A DNA stretch of 64,000 bases, taken from Dermatophagoides farinae. Taxonomy: Eukaryota > Arthropoda > Arachnida > Sarcoptiformes > Pyroglyphidae. The position numbers were made by a program, and so were the translations under genes. This document shows positions 26,594-37,789 of the stretch, piece after piece. Position 1 is the stretch's first letter. Each line of letters opens with the position of its first letter. The DNA is taken from the NCBI RefSeq assembly GCF_024713945.1, contig NC_134680.1, positions 5,453,501 to 5,517,500 on the forward strand, given 5' to 3'. Under the pieces are notes generated by a model. That model was not told the origin of the DNA and did not search any database. It worked only from the letters and a program-made list of their open reading frames with translations.

Positions 26594-26761
26594 TGCCCAC
26601 AATCCATCATGGCCATTTTGGTACAATGATTATCATCATAATCAAAAAAAAAAAAAAAAAAATAATAATAATAATAATAATAATAAATCACCGGATGAAA
26701 TGAGCACCTAACTTTGATGCCCACTATCCATCATGGCCATTCCGGTGCACTGATAATCATC
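26546..26761 (+). repeat. Local tandem duplication over EPB41L4A stop codon
   Basis: Two diverged copies of a roughly 90-120 bp unit lie head to tail, 26546-26638 and 26640-26761. Both contain AAATCACCG, ATGAAATGAGCACC, GATGCCCAC, ATCCATCATGGCCATT and a TATCATCAT-like end. The second copy begins with an A run and an expanded AAT tract. The first copy holds the stop codon used by EPB41L4A (TGA, 26591-26593); the second has TAA right after ATGAGCACC. The paralogous region near 32840-32910 has a single unit. Confidence 0.8.
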
Positions 26762-27655
26762 ATTATCATTATTTATTAGCCACAAATATTTTTTTTTTTA
26801 ATTGTATAATTTAATTTAACCCATTTATTGTGGTTACAAATTCTGATTCGAAATGTTTAGATTTTTGTTTTTTGTCTGTTTGTTTGTTTCTCGTCTAGTT
26901 TAGCGATGATATTTGTACATTTTTTTTTTACAATCAAATCTGTAACCAACAAAAAAAAAAACAGACACACACACACACACACAAACACCTGTTACCATAA
27001 TAATGATGATGAAGATTTTGAAATGAGTAAAAAAAAACAAATCATTCATCGTTTGAGCATTTGCACTAAATGAATGATTAATTTTTTTTTATTGATTATT
27101 TTTAATCTTTATAATAATTATTGAAAAAATTTTTATAATTTTGTTTGTGTTTGTGCTAGATATGAAAACTATTTATTATCGTTTAGCGTTAATGTATTTT
27201 TTTTTTTCTTATAATAATGGAATAAAAAATTGACCTAACTTTGTAATGATATATAATTGTTTTATTTGTTTTTTCCGTTTTTAATTCCGCTTCATTATCA
27301 TTACAGATATGCTTAATAATAAAAATTATTTATTATTATTATTATTACAAGTGAAAATAAAAGTTGATAAAAATGATGATAATTTTTTTTTATGTTAAAA
27401 ATTGAATATAATAAACATCAGAAAACAAAAATGAAATAAAATAAATGGAGAACAGCAGAAAAAAGAATTTAATTTTGATTTTTGTTTGTTCTCGTTGATT
27501 TCGATTTGGATGATAGTAAATAGTTTTTCTTTGATTTTTTTTCTCTTGAAACCTTCATTCCTTTTCACAGATATATATAGTGGTTATCGTTTGATTTTGT
27601 GAAATTTTTTTTCCTTAGTTTTTAGTTCATTTTGTTATTTTTCACTTGTTACAAG
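26762..27655. other. EPB41L4A 3' flank and SLC12 copy 1 upstream region
   Basis: No coding region is seen. The sequence is AT-rich with T and A homopolymers and a CA run near 26963-26982. Much of it is repeated, in the same order, at about 32905-33606 upstream of the second SLC12 gene, for example the block around 26990-27030 and the block around 27440-27650. The duplicated unit therefore carries its own 5' regulatory DNA. Confidence 0.65.
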
Positions 27656-30600
27656 ATGACAGAAGTGAATGCAACTCAACGACGATCATCATTTTTTCCA
27701 CAATGTCTTCGTCGTTCTGAACGTAAAGATTCAATATTTCAATCAGAATCGACAAAAATTCTTCATCCATATACGAATAATGAAAAAAGACCCAGTGATT
27801 ATCAAAGTGATATGGATAATCATCAAGAATACAATTCATTAAAATTCGGTTGGATCAATGGTGTCTATGTAAGTTTTAATCATTCATTGATTTAATTTAA
27901 ATCAAATATGTCATATGTGAATATTTTATTTTAGAATCGAACTGTACTCATTATATTTGGTGTTATGTTATTTCTCCGTATGGGATGGATAACTGGAAAT
28001 GCTGGAATTTGTAAGTAGAATTCTTGATTTTGTTTTGTTTTTTAACTATTTCATATTTAATTATCGTGTGGAAATATTAGTGGGCTCAATCGGTATTATT
28101 CTCATATCGACATTATTAACATTTTGTACAACATTATCAATGTCGGCCATTTGTACGAATGGTGAAATTGGTATTGGTGGGATTTATTATATGATTAGCC
28201 GTAGTCTTGGCGCCGAAGCTGGTTCAATGATCGGTATAACTTTTTCATTGGCAAAAGCTATACTTGTCTCGTTGAATCTAGTTGGTGCAGCTGAAACAAC
28301 TGTTCAATTAATATCGGTATGTTTATATAATAAAATAGATAGGGCGTGTGTGTGTGTTTGCATGTTTACAAATTTTTGTGATGATTAATTAGAATGATGA
28401 TATGTATGATTTATATTAAAATTAGTCGGCTAATATAACGATAACGAATAATATCGATAATGATACAAGATTACTTGCAACTGGTTTCTTAATTATCGTT
28501 GCCATTATACCATTAATTGGAATGAATTGGGAAGCTAAAGTAAGTGAAAAAAAAAAAATGAAAATCAAAAAATGAGTTAATCATCAATAATCTATTCATC
28601 ATAGACAACGTTTGTCGCTTTAATGGTACTTCTAGTTGCTATTTGTAATTATGTAATTGGTACATTTATACCATCAACAACAGAACAAATTGCACGGGGA
28701 AATCTTGGATGGAAACGTAATTATTAATCATTTAGTACTGTTCTTATTCATCCTAATTAATTTGATTTATTAATGTGTACGTGTTGTTTGTTTCAAAATT
28801 AGCACAAATTTTCATGACCAATCTTTTTGGACAATATGATACTAGTTTAGCTGAATTATTTGCAGTATTTTTTCCATCCGTTATTGGTATATTTGCCGGA
28901 GCTAGTATGAGTGGAGATCTTCGTGATCCAAATACTGCTATACCGAAAGGAACATTTTTAGCAATTTTAACAACATCGTCGGTTTATATAATACTGGTAT
29001 TTTTTTTAGGCTTTACCGTATTACCATATGCAACAGGGAACTATGAAGAAATGCAAAATGTCATTTTTCCATTGAATTTTACTTGTATAACAACGGAAAA
29101 TGGTTGTCCATATGGTTTAATCAGTGATTATCAAACAATGACATTGAGTTCAGCATGGGGGCCATTGATATATGCCGGAATCTATGCAACAACATTGTCC
29201 AGTGCACTTAGTTCATATGTTTGTGCACCGAGAATATTTCAAGCACTTTGTGAAGATAAGCTAATTCCATACATACATTTTTTTGCTAAAGGTTATGGTA
29301 AAAATAATGATCCAAGACGTGGTTATGTATTGACATTTTTAATTTCAATATTATTCATCATGATTGGTGAGTAGTAGTAGTTTACAATTCATTTCTTTTC
29401 CACCTCAATCATAAGATCATAACTTGGTTACTTTATAAAATTTTTTTTTCCAGGTAAGGTTAATTCCATTGCTCCGATTATATCGAATTTTTTCATGGCA
29501 TCATTTTGCCTTGTTAATGTAACCTGTTTTCATGCATCGTTTGTTGGTTCGCCAAGTTTTCGTCCTACATTTAAATATTATAATAAATGGATTAGCCTTA
29601 TAACCGGATTGATCTGTGTAGCCATAATGTTCTATCTGGATTGGTTATCGTCAATTATTACTGTTATTGTAATGTGTCTGATTTATATCTATATATCTAA
29701 AAAAAAACCCGGTATGAATTATCTTAAAATCATTAATTATAATTATCATTTCTCTTTTTTTTCATTTTCAAATTTAATTCTTTCGATAGATGTCAATTGG
29801 GGTACATCGACAAAAGGTCATGTCTATAATAATGCATTATTTTCAGCATTACGATTAACACATACAAAATATCATGTGAGAAATTTTCGTCCATCCATCC
29901 TATTATTAACTGGTAATCCAAGTGCTCGTATACCATTAGTTGAATTTGCCAATAATATAACATTACATCGAAGTTTATTAATGATTGGTCATATTGTTGA
30001 TTATGATATACCTAATCAAATAAGAGAAAAAGTGGTTGAATCACAATATGAATGGATGTATGAAAGAAAAATTAAAGGATTCTATCTGTTGCTCGAAGCA
30101 TCATCATTGACGAATGGTGCAAAAATAATGTCACAAATTGCCGGTCTTGGAATAAAATTATCACCAAACATTGTCATGATGGGCAAGTTGGGAATCTGCA
30201 TCAAAGTAATTTTTAAAAATTCAATAAATTTTTTTATTCAGGATATAAATCAAGTTGGCGTGATTGTGTTGTTGAAGATTTACTTGATTATTATAACGTT
30301 ATCATGTAAGTCTATTTGATTAGCAGGAGATTAAAACAAAGTTCAAATTCGTTTTGTTTCTATTGATAGAACCACTCATGAAATGTCATTAGGCATCATT
30401 ATATTACGAATGCAAAAAGGATTAAATTATGCTGATCTTTTTGGTCCATTACATCAACAACAACGACAACAATCAATTATCGATATCGATGACATTACAA
30501 TCACTGCAGATAATTCAAACAATGGAAATATGAATACTAAATCATCTCAAATACCAAAAACAAATGATGATAATGAGGATGGTATGAATAATAAATTTTC

Positions 30601-31650
30601 TAATGTTATAAATCTCGAACGTCGATTATCCAATGCAATGCAAATAATTGATTCGAATCAACAACAATCACCACAACAGCAACAACAAAGAATGACAACA
30701 AAGAAAAATTTTGAAAAAATGAAAAGTATAAACAATTTTTATCCTGTTGAATTTTTCTCTTTATTTTTTTTCATTTCTTTATTGTCATTCACACATAAAC
30801 AGCTTTGATGCCACGTGATAAAATCGAAGCACTTAATCTATTTAGTAATAAACAGAAACCAGGATCAATTGATGTATGGTGGCTTACCGAAGATGGTGGA
30901 CTGACATTATTGATACCATATCTTTTAAATGTTAGCTATAATTTTAGTAATTGTAGTATGCGTATATTCTGTCTATCAAAAAATGCTGAAAATATTGAAT
31001 CGACTAAACACAAGTATGTAAACAAAAAATTGAAGAATTGAATCATTTCATCACAATTATTATATACTGCACACACAGGATGATGGGACTATTAAAACGT
31101 CAACGTATTCCATTCAAAGAATTGACCGTCATACCAGAATCGGATTTAAATCCATCTGAACAAAGTAAATCACTATTTCAATCAATGATTGAAAAATTTA
31201 TGGCTAAAAATGATTTGAATTCAACAACAACAACTACGGTTCCGGTTAAAGTATCGGAAGCTGATCTAAATAAACATGAAAAACTGGTAAAGCAAGAAAA
31301 AAATAGCATTATTTAGCAGACTAATTTGAATATATTTTTTTCTCTTTCCATACCTCCCCCATTGATGAAGACGAATAAATATCTAGAAATTCGTGATCAA
31401 TTAATGTTACATTCGAAATCATCGGCATTGGTTGTTATGTATGTTAATCTATGAATTTATCACTTTGATTGATTGATTGGAATGATTTTTGTTTTTATTT
31501 TTTTCTACATCAAATTATAGGACATTACCATTACCACATGGTGATATAATAGCACCATTATATATGGCATGGCTTGAAACGATAACCAAGGATATGCCAC
31601 CGTTTTTATTCGTACGTGGACGTAAAAATGTTCTTTTTTGTGACAATTGA
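27656..31650 (+). CDS. SLC12 cation-chloride cotransporter, copy 1
   Basis: Fourteen exons: 27656-27868, 27935-28010, 28081-28316, 28426-28539, 28605-28716, 28803-29366, 29454-29711, 29790-30182, 30242-30305, 30370-30725, 30803-31013, 31079-31286, 31371-31438 and 31521-31650. All phases agree; product about 1,000 residues, normal for the NKCC/NCC clade. TM1 reads FGVMLFLRMGWITGNAGI, TM6 is FFPSVIGIFAGASMSGDL, TM8 is LSSALSSYVCAPRIFQALC. The C-terminal domain includes VNWGTSTKGHVYNNAL, DVWWLTEDGGLTLLIPYLL and LPLPHGDIIAPLYMAWLE. It should couple Na and Cl uptake across the plasma membrane. The TM1 Asn that contacts K in NKCC1 is Ile here (VLIIFGVML), the TM3 Tyr is Asn (SLNLVGAAET) and the TM6 Thr is Ile, so K transport is doubtful. 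Intron 8 begins with GC. It forms a tandem pair with the gene at 33607. Confidence 0.93.
30183..30241 (+). other. GC-AG intron 8 of SLC12 copy 1
   Basis: The exon ends ATGATGG and the intron starts GCAAGT, then ends TTCAG at 30241. Only this splice joins NIVMMG to YKSSWRDCVVEDLLDYYN, which aligns with the LGFKKDW region of NKCC. No GT donor gives this join in frame. The same GC donor is used at 36146 in copy 2. Confidence 0.85.
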
Positions 31651-31750
31651 ATATAATGTGAAAATATAATGTGAAAACAAAATCAAAATAATACTGACAT
31701 CTAGTTGTCCGAAATGAAATCGGAAATAATCATAGGGAAATTTTGAATTG

Positions 31751-31756
31751 AATAAA
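31751..31756 (+). promoter_or_regulatory. Candidate poly(A) signal, SLC12 copy 1
   Basis: AATAAA lies about 100 nt after the stop codon, followed by a long T run. The paralog has AATAAA at the equivalent place (37722-37727). Confidence 0.5.
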
Positions 31757-31805
31757 TAAATATTTTTTTTTTTTTTTTGGTTCAATGAAAATAAAATTTT
31801 ATAAA

Positions 31806-32566
31806 TAACATATGTGATTCATTTTTTTGTACAAGATTATTAATTGTTTTGATTCGCAACGATGAGGCAAAAAATGCTAAATAATGAGGAATCATTCACC
31901 AGATCTAACCATATGAATGGTGCACAATTTTAACGGTAATTAATTGGATATCATAGACATGAGAACCATCATGTTGAAAAAGGCCATCAATTTTTTGCAG
32001 AAATATTTTCTGATCATTCATTAGTTTTGTTTTTTTTAAATGACCCAACAATAGGAAATTATCTCTTATCAACAGTTGACCATTAAGTCAATGGTTCGAA
32101 ATCCAATGGCTACTTGTTTGTTGCTCATTTCATCTCCAGTATGAATTGTTGTACTTAATCGATATAGAATCTGATAATCAAGACCATTTGGAAACCATGG
32201 TTTGATTGTCATTTTTTTGAAATCATAACAAAAGTGTTGATAAATGTTTCACCATCTGAATTGAATTGTGATTGAAATGTAAAATTTGGATGACATTCGC
32301 CATGTTGAGATTCAGGTGGATAAAGTGAAGATTAAAAACAATTGAAATTAATGATAACATTGAGAATTTGATTCAATTACCCGGTGGAATTGGATATTCT
32401 TTTCGAAGAAAATAATCTCTTGCATAAACAGGTGCAGATGTAAAACTAATTTGTATGACATTTTGTTGAGTTTTGAGCAAATTTTTAACCAAAAATCGAT
32501 AACGAACAAATTGATTATCTACCGTATCTCATTGATAATCATTCAACGTTACATTAGCAATCGTAT
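31806..32566 (-). pseudogene. Beta-mannosidase pseudogene, three internal deletions
   Basis: This stretch matches the true beta-mannosidase gene (37790-40765) in collinear blocks, on the same strand. Block 31806-31880 matches the extreme 3' end. About 70 bp are then missing, and 31880-32088 matches roughly 37918-38150. A deletion of about 1.35 kb follows, and 32088-32262 matches about 39505-39690. About 330 bp are missing, and 32270-32566 matches about 40015-40302 (exon 4, intron and exon 3). Both catalytic glutamates, the signal peptide and exons 1-2 are gone, and several frames are broken. It is the truncated far end of the first unit of a tandem duplication and cannot encode an enzyme. Confidence 0.9.
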
Positions 32567-32570
32567 ATCG
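32567..32570. other. Tandem duplication junction
   Basis: To the left, the sequence aligns with beta-mannosidase exon 3 up to a GTAT at 32563-32566 (40299-40302 in the real gene). To the right, TGTATGTATT at 32571 aligns with the EPB41L4A exon 11 donor at 26302. About four bases (ATCG) belong to neither. Both sides share the short word GTAT, so microhomology or a small filler insertion is possible. Confidence 0.75.
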
Positions 32571-33200
32571 TGTATGTATTTTTTAAAAAAAGAGCTCCTA
32601 AAATCTTATAAATTTATTATTTATAATCATTTTATCTTACCACGTCACCACACAGGATTATAAAATGACAGTAGCAACAACAGCAACAATGACGATGACA
32701 AAAGGTTCAAATATGAATGATGGCGGTACGATTGATGTTGGTAGTGGTGGTGTTCGTTTTATGGTTAATGGTAATAACAAAGATCATCTTATTGTACCAT
32801 CATCATTACATTATAATCATCATCATAAATAAAAAAAAACTAAATCACCGAATGAAATGAGAACTTTGATGTCCACGATCCATCATGGCCAATGATGATG
32901 ATGATCATCATCATTATTTATTAGCCACAATTTTTTTTCTGATTGGATAATTTAATTTAACCCATTTATTGTGACTACAAATTCTGATTCGAAATGTTTA
33001 GATTTTTGTTTCTCTTCTAGCCATGATTTTTGTACAATTTTTCTTTTTCTTACAATCATCATCATCAGCATCATACCGTTGGTGTCATTGTTTTTTGTAC
33101 TTTCTGACATTTTTTTTACAATCAAATCTCTTACCAACAAAAAAAAACACCCACACAAACACCTGTTACCATAATAATGATGATGAAGATTTTGAATGAG
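32571..33200 (+). pseudogene. Duplicated EPB41L4A last exon and 3' flank
   Basis: This matches 26302-27025, the last intron, last exon and 3' flank of EPB41L4A. The exon equivalent begins after CACACAG at 32656 and stays open for 58 codons to TAA at 32830-32832, in the frame that reads KGSNMNDGG and NGNNKDHLIVPSSLHY. None of the upstream exons is present, so it should be a dead fragment. It could only be translated if an upstream transcript spliced into it. Its frame is useful because it confirms which frame of the real exon 12 is coding. Confidence 0.85.
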
Positions 33201-33606
33201 TAAAAACCAATCATTCATCATCATCATCATTATTATCTTAGATAGCAACACGTGAAAAGAAAGTCCATAAAAATGATGATCATTTTTTATGTTGCATATC
33301 GAATATAATAAAAATTTTAACGATCAAACAAAAAATGAAATAAGATAAATGGATAATAACAGAAAAAAAATTTAATTTTGATCTTTGTTTGTTCTCGTTG
33401 ATTTCGATCTGGATGCATACCAAAAAACAAAAGATTGAAATTTCGATGATCTCAATTTTGATGTGTCGTAAATATTTTTTCTTCGATTTTTTCTCTTGAA
33501 ACCTTCATTCCTATCAACAGATATATAGTGGGTATCGTTTGATTTTGTGAATTTTTTTTCTTCTTAATTTTGGTTCATTTTGTAATTTTTCACTTGTTAA
33601 AAGAAT

Positions 33607-36600
33607 ATGGAAATGAATGTAACTCGACGACGATCATCAATTTTTCCGCAATATCTTCGTCGTTCTGAACGTAAAGATTCAATATTTCAATCAGAATCGA
33701 CAAAAATTCTTTATCCATATACGATTGATGAAAAAAGACCCGGCGATTATCAAAGTGATACGGATAATGATCAAGAATCAAGTTCATTAAAATTCGGTTG
33801 GATCAATGGCGTCTATGTAAGTTTTATTCATTCATTCATTGATTTGATTGATTGAAATCAAATGTGTCATGTGAATATTTCAATTTAGATTCGTACCGTA
33901 CTCAATATATTTGGTGTTATGTTATTTCTTCGTATGGGATGGATAACTGGAAATGCTGGAATTTGTAAGTAGAATTTTTGATTTTGTTTCGTCTTTTAAA
34001 TTTTGCATATTTTATTATCATATCGTATGGAAATATTAGTGGGCTCAATCGGTATTGTTCTCATATCGACATTATTAACATTTTGTACAACATTATCAAT
34101 GTCGGCCATTTGTACGAATGGTGAAATTGGTACCGGTGGTATTTATTATATGATTAGCCGTAGTCTTGGTGCCGAAGCTGGTTCAATGATCGGTATAATT
34201 TTTTCATTGGCAAATGCTGTGCTTGTCTCGTTGAATCTCGTTGGTGCAGCTGAAACGACTGTTCAATTAATATCGGTATGTTTATATAATAGAAAAAATA
34301 GATTGAGCGTGTGTGTGTTTGTATTTTTACAAATTTTCGCGATGATTAATTAGAATGATGATATATATGATTTATATTATAATTAGTCGGCTAATATAAC
34401 AATAACGAATGATATTGAAAATGATACAAGATTATATGGAACTGGTTTCTTAATTATCGTTGCCATTATACCATTAATTGGAATGGATTGGGAAGCTAAA
34501 GTAAGCAAAAAAAAATCAATCAATCAAAAAATGAGTTAATCATAAATATTCTATTCATCATAGGCAATGTTTGTCTTATTAATCATACTTTTAGTTGCTA
34601 TTGGCAATTATATAATTGGTACATTTATACCACCAACATCTGAACAAATTGCATGGGGAAATCTTGGATGGAAACGTAATTATTAATCATCATAATCAAT
34701 TTGATTTTATTGATGTCTGTGTGTGTTGTTTGTTTCAAAATTAGCACAAATTTTCATGACCAATCTTTTTGGACAATATGATAATAGTTTAGCTGAAATA
34801 TTTGCAGTATTTTTTCCATCCGTTATTGGTATATTTGCCGGAGCTAGTATGAGTGGAGATCTTCGTGATCCAAATGCCGCTATACCGAAAGGAACATTTT
34901 TAGCAATTTTAACAACATCATCGGTTTATACAATATTGGTATTGTTTTTAGGCTTTACCGTATTACCATATGCAACAGGAGATTATGAAGAAATGAAAAA
35001 TGTAACTTTTCCATTGAATTTTAATTGTATAACATCGGAAAATGGTTGTCCACATGGTTTAATCAGTGATTATCAAACAATGACATTGAGTTCAGCATGG
35101 GGACCATTGATATATGCCGGAATCTATGCAGCAACATTGTCCAGTGCACTTGGTTCATATGTTTGTGCACCGCGAATATTTCAAGCACTTTGTGAAGATA
35201 AACTATTTCCATACATACATTTTTTTGCTAAAGGTTATGGTAAAAATAATGACCCAAGACGTGGTTATGTATTGACATTTTTGATTTCATTAATATTCAT
35301 CATGATTGGTGAGTAGTATTCGTAGTAGTTTACGATTCATTTTTTTCCCACATTAATCATAAGATCATAACTTGGTTACTTAAATTTTTTTTTTAGGTGA
35401 GGTTAATTCCATTGCTCCGATTATATCGAATTTTTTCATGGCATCATTTTGCCTAGTTAATGTAACCTGTTTTCATGCATCGTTTGTTGGTTCACCAAGT
35501 TTTCGTCCTACATTTAAATATTATAATAAATGGATTAGCCTTATAACCGGATTGATCTGTGTAGCCATAATGTTCTATCTGGATTGGATATCGGCAATAA
35601 TTACTGTTATTGTAATGTGTCTGATTTATATCTATATATCTAAAAAAGGACCTGGTATGTATTATCATAAAATCATTTGTTCTCCAGGTCTATAATTATC
35701 ATTTCTCTCTTTTTTATTCATTTTCAAATTTAATTCATTTGATATTCGATAGATGTCAATTGGGGTACATCGACAAAAGGTCATGTCTATAATAATGCAT
35801 TATTTTCATCATTACGATTAACGCATACAAAATATCATGTAAAAAATTTTCGTCCATCCATTCTATTATTAACCGGTAATCCAAGTGCTCGTATACCATT
35901 AGTTGAATTTGCCAATAATATAACATTACATCGAAGTTTATTAATGATTGGTCATATTGTTGATTATGATATACCTAATCATACAAGAAAAAAAGTGATT
36001 GAATCACAATATGAATGGATGTATAAAAGAAAAATTAAAGGATTCTATCTGTTGCTCGAGACATCATCATTGGCGAATGGTGCAAAAATAATGTCACAAA
36101 TTGCCGGTCTTGGATTGAAATTATCACCAAACATTGTTATGATGGGCAAGTTGAGAATCTGCATCAAAGTAATTTTAAAAAATTCAAAAAATTTTTTTCA
36201 GGTTATAAATCAAGTTGGCATGATTGTGTTGTTGAAGATTTGCTTGATTATTATAACGTTATCGTGTAAGTCTATTTGATTAGCAGGAGATTAAAACAAA
36301 ATTCAAATTCGTTTTGTTTCTAATGATAGAAACACTCATGAAATGTTATTAGGCATCATTATATTACGAATACAAGAAGGATTAGATTATGCTGATTTTT
36401 TTGATCCATTACAACGCCAACAACAATCCATTATCGATTTCAATGACATTACAATCACTGCAGACAATTCAAACAATGGAAATATGAATATTAAATTATC
36501 TCAAATACCTGAATCAAATGATGATAATCATTCAGATATGGATGGTATGAATAATAAACTTTCTAATGCTATAAATTTCGAAACTCGATTATCCAATGCA

Positions 36601-37613
36601 ATGCAAATCATTAATTCGAATCAACATCAATCACCACAACAGCAACAACAAAGAATGATAACAAAGAAAAATTTCGAAAAAATGAAAAGTATAGACAATT
36701 TTTATTTTGTTGAATTTTTCTATTTGTTTTTTTTTCATTTTTATATTGACATTCACATATAAATAGCTTTGATACCACGCGATGCAATCGAAGCAATTAA
36801 TCAATTTAGTAATAAACAGAAACCAGGACCAATTGATGTATGGTGGCTTACCGAAGATGGTGGACTGACATTATTGATACCATATCTTTTAAATGTTAGC
36901 TATAATTGGAGTGATTGTGGTATGCGTATATTCTGTCTATCGAAAAATACTGAAAATATTGAATCGATTAAACACAAGTATGTAAACAAAAAATTATAGA
37001 ATTGAATCATTCCATTTTCATTGATCAAAATTATTATATATTGCCAACACAGTATGATGGAACTATTAAAACGTCAACGTATACCATTCAAAGAATTGAC
37101 CGTCATACCAGAATCGGAATTAAATCCATCCGAACAAAGTAAATCACTATTTCGATCAATGATTGAAAAATTTATGGCTAAAAATGATTTGAATTCAACA
37201 ACAACAACTACTGTTAAAGTATCGAAAGCTGATCTAACTAAACATGAAAAAATGGTAAAGCAAGAAAAAAATAGCATTATTTAGCAGACTAATTTGAATA
37301 TATTTTTTTTTCTTTACCTTCCCCATTGATGAAGACGAATAAATATCTCGAAATACGTGATCAATTAACATTACATTCGAAATCATCGGCATTGGTTGTT
37401 ATGTATGAAAATTTATGAATTTATCAGTTTCATTGATTGATTGGAATGATTTTGTTTTTTTTTCTACATCAACCAAATTATAGGACATTACCATTACCAC
37501 ATCGTGATATAATAGCACCATTATATATGGTATGGCTTGAAACGATAACCAAGGATATGCCACCGTTTCTATTCGTACGTGGACATGAAAATGTTCTTTC
37601 TTGCGACATTTGA
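33607..37613 (+). CDS. SLC12 cation-chloride cotransporter, copy 2
   Basis: Fourteen exons with the same phases as copy 1: 33607-33816, 33889-33964, 34040-34275, 34387-34500, 34564-34675, 34745-35308, 35397-35654, 35753-36145, 36202-36265, 36330-36688, 36767-36977, 37053-37254, 37335-37402 and 37484-37613; about 998 residues. The frame is intact. By my count exon 6 differs from copy 1 at 16 of about 188 residues. Copy 2 keeps the TM1 Asn (VLNIFGVMLFLRM) that copy 1 has lost. It shares the other K-site changes: Asn for Tyr in TM3 and Ile for Thr in TM6. The Na-site Ser pair in TM8 (ATLSSALGSY) is kept. It should be a plasma-membrane Na-Cl symporter. Its stop is 176 bp from the convergent beta-mannosidase stop. 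A Gln/Asn-rich loop in exon 10 is the most variable part. Confidence 0.93.
36146..36201 (+). other. GC-AG intron 8 of SLC12 copy 2
   Basis: The donor is G|GCAAGT and the acceptor TTTCAG, as in copy 1. The join gives MMG-YKSSWHDCVVEDLLDYYN. Conservation in both paralogs means that the GC donor existed before the duplication and is not a sequencing error. Confidence 0.85.
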
Positions 37614-37721
37614 ACATAATTCACATATATATGGACAAACTCCGTTCTTGGAGTCATTTCAAAATACCGCTGACATTTAGTTGTTCGAAATGAAATCAGA
37701 AATAATTATAGAGAAATTTTG

Positions 37722-37744
37722 AATAAATAAATATTTTTTTTATT
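37722..37744. promoter_or_regulatory. Candidate poly(A) signals of SLC12 copy 2 and beta-mannosidase
   Basis: The plus strand has AATAAA at 37722-37727 for the SLC12 gene. The minus strand has AATAAA at about 37744-37739 (read as TTTATT on plus) for beta-mannosidase. The two convergent transcripts probably overlap by a few tens of bases. Confidence 0.45.
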
Positions 37745-37789
37745 TGGTTCAAAGAAAATAAAATTTTATAAATAAATTACAAATGTGAT

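Noticed and set aside
32085-32130. Stretch reading like a start of a second beta-mannosidase exon
   Set aside because: It is the fusion point of a 1.35 kb deletion in the pseudogene, not a working exon.
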